Of a stretch of 13,048 bases of DNA, positions 7,627 through 13,048 are shown piece by piece. Each line of letters begins with the position of its first letter. Within the stretch, counting starts at the first letter, position 1. Origin of the DNA: an uncultured Oscillospiraceae bacterium (GTDB lineage Bacteria; Bacillota; Clostridia; Oscillospirales; Acutalibacteraceae). The translations under genes and the position numbers were made by a program. The stretch spans positions 1 to 13,048 of the forward strand of contig URPG01000025.1 in the NCBI GenBank assembly GCA_900549675.1, written 5' to 3'. The notes beneath the pieces are model-generated. The model did no database searches. It was given only the letters and a program-made list of their open reading frames with translations, and was not told the origin of the DNA.

Positions 7627-8919
7627 CTATCTTGATAAATGACTGTCTACAGTTTGATGAAAGCTTTGCAAATCTGCATTGGTAATATAAGGGTTGTTGC
7701 CAATTTGGCTGACTTCTTCCTTTAATACAACCATGCTTAATGTATTAAAACGAGCTCCGGAAGCCATGTAAGCGGCCGCTTTTTTCTGTAGAGAGGTCTT
7801 CAGTTGGAGGCTGTCGGGGTTGGCGTTTTCGTCGCCGAATAGTTCATATCGAAGCATCTTATCACCCTCCGGAATAGGATAATTGTAAAATTGGCGCTGG
7901 ACTTGAACAATATTGCTTTTGTCTGAGTCCAGCAGTAAAGACAGGCGGGTATCGTATAGCCAGCTTTCACTCCAAAACCCTTTAATAGGAATTTCCGGAT
8001 AATATTTTTGGTAAAAATCCAAAGCCATTTGCATAGAGGATTTGAGTCTTTCAGGGGTATATCCGGGACCGGACGGAATATGTAAGGCCAAAAGAAAATC
8101 ACCGCAGGTTAAGGCCAATTGCCATTCGTCTTTTGAAAGAGTAGTAGGTTTGTTTTCAATGAATCCCATAGGGTTTATGCGGTGGGCAGTAATAGACGAA
8201 TCTGTTTCCTGCCAAATGGATTCAAAACTTCCGACAGTATCAAACACTCCGTTTATGCCGTCATATTGTCCGTCACGGCGAAAACGAAGACCTCCTTTAG
8301 ATAAAGCAATTACTTTTGCGTTTTTCTTATGGCGGTACATGGAGAATTTATCGGCAAATTTATAAGGAATAAATAAAAAACGATCCAACAAAAAAATGGA
8401 ACAAGTATAGAAGTTCATATCCCAGGGGAAATCAGCTACGGTCACATCATCTTTTTCAATCCATTTTTGAAATTGTGATTTCATCGGCTGGTAAGGAATT
8501 TCTTCATAATATTCTTTCGGAATGCCCCGTTTTTTCAATTTTTCTATTGCGGGCTGAACACAAGCTAAGAGGAGAATAAAGGAATAAAGTTCAGGATTTT
8601 TCATCCCCTGTTTGGGTGTTAAATTTGTGTAATGATCAATGTCACAACGGTTGCGGGCAGAACACATATCCCAAACTAAAAATTGCGTAAACTTGAAAAG
8701 AAGAGAATTGTTTTCAAGGGATTCTAAAGCTTGCAGAAACAGAATTCTTTTCTCTTGCGGCAAACTGTATTTGTCAAAAATTTCAGACAGAAAAGTGCGG
8801 TTGATTAAAAAACAAGCCTCATCCGGCGTAAAATTTTCATAAATGGCAGATAATCCCTCGGGGAGATTTTCTAAGCCGCAATACGTCAAAAGTTTGTCGT
8901 AAGTTTCTTTTTTGTTCAT
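7627..8919 (-). CDS. GNAT-like acyltransferase-domain protein (NAT_N/NAT_C type)
   Basis: This is a 430-residue soluble protein. The N-terminal half is helical. The central part, from YKFADKFSMYRHKKNAKVIAL to LRFRRDGQYDGING (about 186-223), resembles the GNAT-like N-domain. The C-terminal part resembles the GNAT-like C-domain: ALHIPSGPGYTPERL, a helical FYQKYYPE segment, FWSESWLYDTRLSLLL (315-330), then SNIVQVQRQF and LRYELFG. I recognise this pattern from Clostridia proteins annotated only as acyltransferase domain-containing; donor, acceptor and even activity are unknown. It lies between the two DUF4832-type genes, so it may remove, add or sense an acyl group on the imported sugar (inference). 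I chose ATG 8919 because GAGG lies 9 nt upstream. An in-frame GTG at 8934 would add five residues but overlaps that binding site. Confidence 0.65.
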   Translation of the reverse strand: MNKKETYDKLLTYCGLENLPEGLSAIYENFTPDEACFLINRTFLSEIFDKYSLPQEKRILFLQALESLENNSLLFKFTQFLVWDMCSARNRCDIDHYTNLTPKQGMKNPELYSFILLLACVQPAIEKLKKRGIPKEYYEEIPYQPMKSQFQKWIEKDDVTVADFPWDMNFYTCSIFLLDRFLFIPYKFADKFSMYRHKKNAKVIALSKGGLRFRRDGQYDGINGVFDTVGSFESIWQETDSSITAHRINPMGFIENKPTTLSKDEWQLALTCGDFLLALHIPSGPGYTPERLKSSMQMALDFYQKYYPEIPIKGFWSESWLYDTRLSLLLDSDKSNIVQVQRQFYNYPIPEGDKMLRYELFGDENANPDSLQLKTSLQKKAAAYMASGARFNTLSMVVLKEEVSQIGNNPYITNADLQSFHQTVDSHLSR

Positions 8920-8928
8920 GAATGATAA

Positions 8929-8934
8929 CCTCAC
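8929..8934 (-). promoter_or_regulatory. Ribosome binding site fixing the acyltransferase-like start
   Basis: GTGAGG, with the GAGG core 9 nt before the ATG at 8919. The alternative GTG start at 8934 is the first codon of this same element, so it is unlikely to be used. Confidence 0.55.
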
Positions 8935-8939
8935 TTTTC

Positions 8940-10514
8940 TTATTGAATTTGGATTTTCCCCATGGGATAATAACCGCCAACCTCATTTTGAATGGCTAAT
9001 TTAATGTTGCCGACTCTTGGTATACCAGTTTCTATGCCTATCTCCAATGTGTAGATTCCTTTTGGAGTAGTGCTGTCTATTGGGAAATCTTCTTCCCATA
9101 AAATATCCATATCAGGAAGCCACTGTCGGATATCTGTTTTGCTAACCAAACGAACCGTTTGGTTAGCATTTCGTAAGCGTACCACCAAAGGATATTCTGT
9201 GTAAATGGGAGCAACCCCGGCATTTTGCCACAGAGAAGAAATCAAAAGATTCTCTCCTGCTTTTACGGATTTTGGAAAGCTGAATTGACAGACTTCAAAT
9301 CGGTATCCCATTTTTTTGAGCCAACGCTCAACAGATTCTTTCCATGCCGGCGGAACGGTGGCAGACTTACCGTTATAAGACGAGATATGCCATTTAAGTG
9401 ATTCGTCAATGATATAATCGATATCCCAACCTTGCCGATACCAATCATTCATGTCCCAACAAGCTTCAAAAACAATAGGAGCCTTCTCCCAAGCATCCGC
9501 CATGCCAAAATTTTGAATGTTTTGCGGATAGAAATCTTGCATATGCGACCACTCGGTACCGTGAAAACCTCCCATATCACCCAAGCAATCCACACGAAAG
9601 CCAACGGGAACTTTTCGGTTGCGGATGACTTTTAGTGATTTAGGATCATGCAGTAAGGCTAAAAGGGGCGTTCTTTTAAAACTGTCCGTATAAGCATTGA
9701 CCAAAACGGAGATGGAGTTCTCACTTAAAAATTCTGTTCCGCCTCCCTCGCCCCATGCCCCTACCAGAGCCATGTCAATGGCGTTAATCAGTGGGTTTCC
9801 GTCAAATTTTGCCGCAAAAGCACGTATGAAGGCTGACCAGTAGGTTATATAAGGTGTTTCAATAGGGTCAACACGCCAAAAAGGAAAATCAGGTTCTTTT
9901 GGATATTCAGTTCTGAACCAGATAGGAATATCCTCCTTGTCGCCTAAAGCATAGGGAGAACAGCGAACAACGGCAGTACATCCAAGCTTTTGAGCTTCAA
10001 GCAAGCGTTCCTCTAGACAGCTCCAATTATAAATTCCTTTTTCAAATTCAATTTCGTTCCATCGAGCACTGCAAAAGAGCACTTGGCTGTCAGGGTGATT
10101 ATAAGTACGGCTGTCAGAAGTAAAACGATAGGGGGAATCTATTAATTTTTGGTTTTTAAGATTTTCCTGCATTAATGTGGGAGCGGCAATAAAACCAATT
10201 CCCGGATTGGTGATTAGCTCATTATGGATAACCGGATAAACGGTGGTGGAATTTGGCATAACCATTACACTCCTTTTTGTATTTGAGCATGAATGAATAT
10301 CCATAGCTGTATAGATTTTATCAAAAGTCTGGCAGCCCATTTTTTTATAAAATTCAATTTTTTCTTGTAAGTCTTCTACGGTACAAGCCAATGCTTTGGC
10401 AAGGCAATGAAAACATCGAACGACAGCAATTTGTTTGCCAAGCAGTTTAAGGTTTAAAGCAATTTCGTCGTTGGTCACCATGTGTTGACAGGAATAGCAA
10501 TGAATTGTTTTCAT
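8940..10514 (-). CDS. CxxC/CxxC module fused to DUF4832-type glycosidase-like protein
   Basis: This 524-residue cytoplasmic protein has two distinct parts. Residues 1-66 are a small metal-binding-like module: C6-x2-C9, C34-x2-C37, then a helix and KKMGC. This resembles stand-alone small Clostridia proteins. Residues 98-400 form a glycosidase-like TIM barrel opening with NPGIGF. Its candidate catalytic acids are E256 in GAWGE (strand-4-like position) and E350 in VFEACWD, with DESLKWHISSYNGK (370-383) near the end. Residues 403-524 are a beta domain of DUF4832 type (LWQNAGVAPIY, GIYTLEI, YYPMGKIQI). The start at 10514 overlaps the oxidoreductase stop by ATGA and has only a weak purine-rich site. 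A strong internal site precedes M84/M86, so a form without the Cys module may also be made. It is probably a glycoside hydrolase of uncharacterised type; linkage and substrate are unknown. Confidence 0.75.
   Translation of the reverse strand: MKTIHCYSCQHMVTNDEIALNLKLLGKQIAVVRCFHCLAKALACTVEDLQEKIEFYKKMGCQTFDKIYTAMDIHSCSNTKRSVMVMPNSTTVYPVIHNELITNPGIGFIAAPTLMQENLKNQKLIDSPYRFTSDSRTYNHPDSQVLFCSARWNEIEFEKGIYNWSCLEERLLEAQKLGCTAVVRCSPYALGDKEDIPIWFRTEYPKEPDFPFWRVDPIETPYITYWSAFIRAFAAKFDGNPLINAIDMALVGAWGEGGGTEFLSENSISVLVNAYTDSFKRTPLLALLHDPKSLKVIRNRKVPVGFRVDCLGDMGGFHGTEWSHMQDFYPQNIQNFGMADAWEKAPIVFEACWDMNDWYRQGWDIDYIIDESLKWHISSYNGKSATVPPAWKESVERWLKKMGYRFEVCQFSFPKSVKAGENLLISSLWQNAGVAPIYTEYPLVVRLRNANQTVRLVSKTDIRQWLPDMDILWEEDFPIDSTTPKGIYTLEIGIETGIPRVGNIKLAIQNEVGGYYPMGKIQIQ
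10270..10277 (-). promoter_or_regulatory. Strong internal ribosome binding site inside the fused gene
   Basis: AAAAGGAG encodes part of N-T-K-R-S and lies 4 nt before an in-frame ATG at 10265 (M84) and 10 nt before a second at 10259 (M86). It is better than the site at the annotated start. Initiation here would give a protein of about 440 residues that begins just before the glycosidase-like barrel and lacks the cysteine module. Confidence 0.55.
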
Positions 10515-11785
10515 CTTTTTTCTTGTTTTGCTAAGGAAGATTTTAAATCATCAAGCAAAATGGTTTTCCCGCTAAGGCGTGAAAGCTCTGCTGCGTACGA
10601 CATGATATGGCTTTCGACAGAACGGTCGATAGAAGAAATGCTTTCGTTTATATCTGTTTTGGAATCCATAATTTCAAAGAAATTTTGCATTAAGCCGGTG
10701 TCGCCGCCACCGTGGAAGCCGGGGACAACCTTTGGCGTAATAACCTGTATGATATGAGAATCAGATTGGTTAGAAGAAAAAGGAATGACTTCGATTCGGT
10801 TAAGGCTGTCATCTCCGCGTATTTCTCCGTTTTCACACATGATTTTTAAAGTTCTCGACATCTTATCCGTAAAAGCACTTAAGTTAAAAGACACGGTGAC
10901 ACCGTTTTTGAATTGAATAAGAGAAACTTGATTGTCGCAGACATCGTTGTCACAACGGTAAACGCAGCGGCCGTATGGGCCGGTTTCGAGGGCTTCTAAC
11001 AAACCTTCTTTGCTTTGGTCGGAGCAGACAACGGTGGCAGGCCAATCACCCCGAACCGGCAGATACATTTTGCGGGCATCAAACCGGCATGTGGGAGCGG
11101 CCGGACAATGCAAGCATCGGTCGGTGCTGTTGGACGGAGCATTTTCTTCTTTGAAATATCGTAAATCGCCAAAAGAAGAAATGGCTGCGGCCTCACTGTT
11201 GGCAAGCCAAGCCAAAATATCCATATCGTGACAAGATTTTTGCAGGATTAACGGAGAGGTTTCGGAAGCCTTTCTCCAGTTACCCCGAACAAAAGAATGT
11301 GCCATATGAAAATTGCCGATATTTTCGTTGTGTTGTATCGAAATTACCTTACCCAATTGATGGGAGTCCAAAATAGACTTAATAGTGCTGAAGAAAGAAG
11401 TGTAACGCAAAACGTGACATACGATAACTTTTCTTCCTAATGCATTCGCTTTATCACGGATTGCAATACATTCAGAAGGATTGGGTGAAATTGGTTTTTC
11501 CAGTAAAAGATCATATCCTAAATCAAGTAAGCTCATAGCCTGCTTGTAATGGTCTTTATCCATTGAAGCCAGAATTACAGCATCTGCAATTTTGCCTTTT
11601 TTCAGCAATGATTGAAAATCGCTGAACGTATCATCCGGTTTTATCTGATAGCGGTTTTGGGCAATTTCTCTCCTTTCGGAATGGGGTTCAACAACCGCTT
11701 TAATTTTTGCTTTGTGATTGCGATAGGCATAATCCGCATAAATAGTTCCGCGTTGCCCCGCTCCTATCAAAATCAAATTTAGCAT
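10511..11785 (-). CDS. Gfo/Idh/MocA-family NAD(P)-dependent oxidoreductase
   Basis: This 424-residue cytoplasmic enzyme is predicted to oxidise or reduce a sugar or glycoside. The N-terminal Rossmann fold has LIGAGQRG (6-13), and EKP at 96-98 carries the family's catalytic lysine K97. The second domain has SCHDMDIL (184-191), the usual active-site His/Asp region, and HGGGD near 358-362. A cysteine-rich insert C224-x2-C227-x5-C233, plus C274, C278 and C283, marks a subfamily common in Clostridia and Paenibacillaceae; a metal site is plausible. I chose ATG 11785 because AGGCGGTG (one mismatch to AGGAGGTG) ends 6 nt upstream; the in-frame GTG at 11794 lies inside that element. It is the first gene of the operon, about 60 nt after the predicted transcription start. 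NAD-dependent glycoside cleavage (as in GH4/GH109) is possible but not shown by sequence. Confidence 0.88.
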   Translation of the reverse strand: MLNLILIGAGQRGTIYADYAYRNHKAKIKAVVEPHSERREIAQNRYQIKPDDTFSDFQSLLKKGKIADAVILASMDKDHYKQAMSLLDLGYDLLLEKPISPNPSECIAIRDKANALGRKVIVCHVLRYTSFFSTIKSILDSHQLGKVISIQHNENIGNFHMAHSFVRGNWRKASETSPLILQKSCHDMDILAWLANSEAAAISSFGDLRYFKEENAPSNSTDRCLHCPAAPTCRFDARKMYLPVRGDWPATVVCSDQSKEGLLEALETGPYGRCVYRCDNDVCDNQVSLIQFKNGVTVSFNLSAFTDKMSRTLKIMCENGEIRGDDSLNRIEVIPFSSNQSDSHIIQVITPKVVPGFHGGGDTGLMQNFFEIMDSKTDINESISSIDRSVESHIMSYAAELSRLSGKTILLDDLKSSLAKQEKR

Positions 11786-11791
11786 TTCATA

Positions 11792-11799
11792 CACCGCCT
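11792..11799 (-). promoter_or_regulatory. Ribosome binding site fixing the oxidoreductase start
   Basis: AGGCGGTG is followed by a 6-nt spacer to the ATG at 11785. The in-frame GTG at 11794 overlaps the core of this element, so the 424-residue form is preferred over 427. Confidence 0.65.
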
Positions 11800-11811
11800 G
11801 TAACTTTGTTT

Positions 11812-11843
11812 GTTTACTGGTGTTTACGTAACATTTAGTAAAC
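11812..11843. promoter_or_regulatory. Nested palindrome, probable LacI-family operator
   Basis: Outer arms GTTTACT (11812-11818) and AGTAAAC (11837-11843) and the inner perfect palindrome TTACGTAA (11824-11831) share one dyad axis at 11827.5. A central CG is usual for LacI-family operators. The element begins about 3 nt downstream of the predicted operon start site, a position where a bound repressor would block transcription. Binding by the adjacent regulator is inferred. Confidence 0.65.
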
Positions 11844-11852
11844 TTTTCCTCA

Positions 11853-11881
11853 AGTATAGCACTAAAAAAATACGTTGTAAA
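11853..11881 (-). promoter_or_regulatory. Operon promoter (sigma-A type, extended -10)
   Basis: The -35 TTTACA (11876-11881) and -10 TATACT (11853-11858) are each 5/6 to consensus and separated by exactly 17 bp, with TGC directly before the -10 (extended -10). Transcription should start near 11846 and run leftward through the whole operon. Confidence 0.75.
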
Positions 11882-11965
11882 TAGGTATTTGTAAAATTAA
11901 TAAAAAATTATGTTCAAAATATGAAAAAATATATAAACGAATTTGGCGCTTGTCCTGATATATTC

Positions 11966-11994
11966 TTGACAAAATAACAGAAATGTAATATCAT
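11966..11994 (+). promoter_or_regulatory. Promoter of the LacI-family gene (sigma-A type)
   Basis: A perfect -35 TTGACA (11966-11971), a 17-bp spacer and -10 TATCAT (11989-11994). The predicted start is near 12001, leaving a leader of about 128 nt that contains two TAACGTAA sites. Confidence 0.72.
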
Positions 11995-12026
11995 AAAATA
12001 TATAAAAATGGTTTAAACTCTTAAAA

Positions 12027-12034
12027 TAACGTAA
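12027..12034. promoter_or_regulatory. Operator-like site 1 in the regulator's leader
   Basis: TAACGTAA with a central CG, one base different from the TTACGTAA core of the main palindrome and about 26 nt downstream of the predicted regulator start site. It may serve autorepression (inference). Confidence 0.4.
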
Positions 12035-12046
12035 GTTTTTAAGGTG

Positions 12047-12060
12047 TGTATAACGTAACA
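12047..12060. promoter_or_regulatory. Operator-like site 2 in the regulator's leader
   Basis: TGTATAACGTAACA shares ACGTAACA and the leading TGT with 11821-11833 (TGTTTACGTAACA). Its TAACGTAA core starts exactly 24 bp after that of site 1. It is a candidate second binding site for the divergent regulator. Confidence 0.45.
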
Positions 12061-12067
12061 AAATGAC

Positions 12068-12095
12068 AAGGCAACGAAGTAATAAGGCAACAAAG
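12068..12095 (+). repeat. Short tandem repeat in the regulator's leader
   Basis: AAGGCAAC occurs at 12068-12075 and again at 12084-12091, each followed by an AAG-containing stretch, with a 16-bp period. It is seen directly; no function can be assigned. Confidence 0.5.
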
Positions 12096-12128
12096 AAGAA
12101 ATTCTGATTGAGGGAGATGAACTTAGAT

Positions 12129-13048
12129 ATGAGTACGATTCGTGATGTTGCTAAATTAGCACAGGTTTCTACCGCTACCGTATCGCGGGTTATAAATAAT
12201 GATTCTACTTATAAAATGACAGAGAGTACCAAAAATAAAGTTTGGGATGCAGTACGCACTTTAAATTATCAAACAAATTCCCGCATAAAATCGGTACAGG
12301 CAACAGGCAATAAGACCAAAGTGAAAATCGGTTGTGTGATTAGCGTAACAAAAGATAAATATAATGATCCTTATTTTATGACAATTTTATCCGGTGCTGA
12401 AGCAAGATTGCAGGAAAAAGGATATCAATTGGCTTTTGTGCGTTCCGGTGCCGAGCTTGAGGACCCAGCACTTTTATGCAGTATGTTTCATGAGCCGGTT
12501 GCCGGCTTGATTTTAATGGAATCCTTGGATACCAAAACATATGAATATATTCGTAAGCAGGTCCCTTATATTGTTGGGATTGACACAAAGCGCCTCGATA
12601 TTGATAATGTAGGCTATGATCATTACGAAGTGGCAGCCGATGCTGTACAGCATTTAATTGCTAAAGGTCATACACGTATAGGCTTTGTAGGGGGAAACGG
12701 AACCAATAAAAGCATAAAAGACAGCCTGCGTTATAAAGGATATTATGCTACTATGCATGCCGCGGGATTACCGGTGAGAGATGAATGGGTAATCAATTGT
12801 CAGTGGGACGAAACCATTTGTATGGAAAAGGTTGCTGATTTGTGCAAACAAAATGAACGCCCCACCGCTTTGTTTGTTGCCAGTGATTTCATGGCAATTG
12901 CAGCTCTCAGCAGTTTATATACCATGCAGGTACAAGTTCCGAAAGAAATGGCTGTAATCGGTCTTTCCAATATTGAAATGGCGAGATACTCTAACCCGCC
13001 CTTGACGACTTTAGAGATTCCTATGAGAGAAATGGGCGTTGTGGCGGT
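12129..13048 (+). CDS. LacI-family transcriptional regulator, 3' end outside window
   Basis: The frame is open for 306 codons to the right edge; the family is about 330-345 residues, so roughly 30 are missing. The N-terminal helix-turn-helix STIRDVAKLAQVSTATVSRV (2-21) and hinge helix match LacI/PurR/GalR proteins. The rest is a periplasmic-binding-protein-like sugar sensor: KIGCVISV (start of the effector domain near 65), HLIAKGHTRIGFVGG, the FVASDFMAIAAL segment and NPPLTTLEIPMREMG near the end of the visible part. I chose ATG 12129 because the helix-turn-helix then begins at the usual distance. An in-frame ATG at 12117 directly abuts the GGGAG site and is less likely, although the spacing to 12129 (12 nt) is longish. 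It is divergent from the catabolic operon and probably represses it until a sugar effector binds. Confidence 0.93.
   Translation, partial: MSTIRDVAKLAQVSTATVSRVINNDSTYKMTESTKNKVWDAVRTLNYQTNSRIKSVQATGNKTKVKIGCVISVTKDKYNDPYFMTILSGAEARLQEKGYQLAFVRSGAELEDPALLCSMFHEPVAGLILMESLDTKTYEYIRKQVPYIVGIDTKRLDIDNVGYDHYEVAADAVQHLIAKGHTRIGFVGGNGTNKSIKDSLRYKGYYATMHAAGLPVRDEWVINCQWDETICMEKVADLCKQNERPTALFVASDFMAIAALSSLYTMQVQVPKEMAVIGLSNIEMARYSNPPLTTLEIPMREMGVVA

Larger units (their letters stand above)
11786..12128. other. Divergent regulatory region between the operon and the LacI-family gene
   Basis: This 343-bp AT-rich stretch has no gene. From left to right it holds the operon's ribosome binding site and leader, a nested palindrome, an extended -10 promoter for the operon, an A/T-rich stretch (about 11881-11940), a promoter facing the LacI-family gene, two further TAACGTAA sites, a short tandem repeat and that gene's leader. 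The layout, with sites just downstream of both promoters, fits a repressor controlling the operon and itself. Confidence 0.8.

Noticed and set aside
8042..8365. 107-codon plus-strand open frame
   Set aside because: It lies wholly antisense to the acyltransferase-like gene, has no convincing ribosome site and no recognisable domain.
10511..11785. GH109 alpha-N-acetylgalactosaminidase
   Set aside because: GH109 enzymes share the Gfo/Idh/MocA fold, but this protein has no signal peptide and carries the Cys-rich insert and SCHDMD/HGGGD pattern of a different subfamily.
11821..11833. CcpA cre site
   Set aside because: TGTTTACGTAACA resembles a cre but fails several fixed positions of TGWNANCGNTNWCA; it fits better as the core of the LacI-family palindrome.
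12376..12588. 70-codon minus-strand open frame
   Set aside because: It lies inside the LacI-family gene on the opposite strand and has no domain or ribosome site.
1..13048. tRNA, rRNA, CRISPR arrays, insertion sequences, attachment sites
   Set aside because: None was seen: no clover-leaf-like intergenic stretch, no regularly spaced repeats, no transposase or integrase coding signals.

Overview
The window is a low-GC chromosomal segment of a Firmicutes, most likely class Clostridia. This rests on AT-rich intergenic DNA, strong AGGAGG-type ribosome binding sites, an LplA-type solute-binding lipoprotein with YtcP/LplB-type permeases, a Gfo/Idh/MocA subfamily common in Clostridia and Paenibacillaceae, and NAT_C-like and DUF4832 proteins. 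I cannot name a species. The window is almost entirely one sugar-catabolic locus: a nine- to ten-gene operon on the minus strand (about 11846 down past position 1), controlled by a divergent LacI-family gene on the plus strand that is cut off by the right edge.

Layout in transcription order (right to left). The 343-bp divergent region (11786-12128) carries a good promoter for each side and a 32-bp nested palindrome just downstream of the operon promoter. Then come a Gfo/Idh/MocA oxidoreductase (10511-11785); a DUF4832-type glycosidase-like protein with an N-terminal CxxC/CxxC module (8940-10514); a GNAT-like acyltransferase-domain protein (7627-8919); a second, shorter DUF4832-type protein that seems to have lost its likely catalytic acids (6499-7617); two sugar ABC permeases (5564-6505, 4679-5563); the solute-binding lipoprotein (3136-4623); galE (1992-3020); a sugar-1-phosphate nucleotidyltransferase (1032-1964); and an N-acetylhexosamine 1-kinase-like gene running off the left edge (1-1035). 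Most junctions are overlaps or gaps under 30 bp. The two larger gaps, on either side of the binding-protein gene, each hold an RNA hairpin.

How the genes may work together (inference). The lipoprotein and permeases import an oligosaccharide, with an ATPase encoded elsewhere. The cytoplasmic DUF4832 protein(s), acyltransferase-like protein and oxidoreductase trim or modify it. The released sugar, probably GlcNAc or GalNAc, is phosphorylated at C1 by the NahK-like kinase, converted to a UDP-sugar by the nucleotidyltransferase, and 4-epimerised by GalE. GalE has Cys at the position of E. coli Tyr299, the change known to admit UDP-N-acetylhexosamines. The lower half therefore resembles the bifidobacterial lacto-N-biose/galacto-N-biose (lnp) pathway, but the signature GH112 phosphorylase and GalT are absent from the window. 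The upper half is an uncharacterised enzyme set and is the part most likely to be new.
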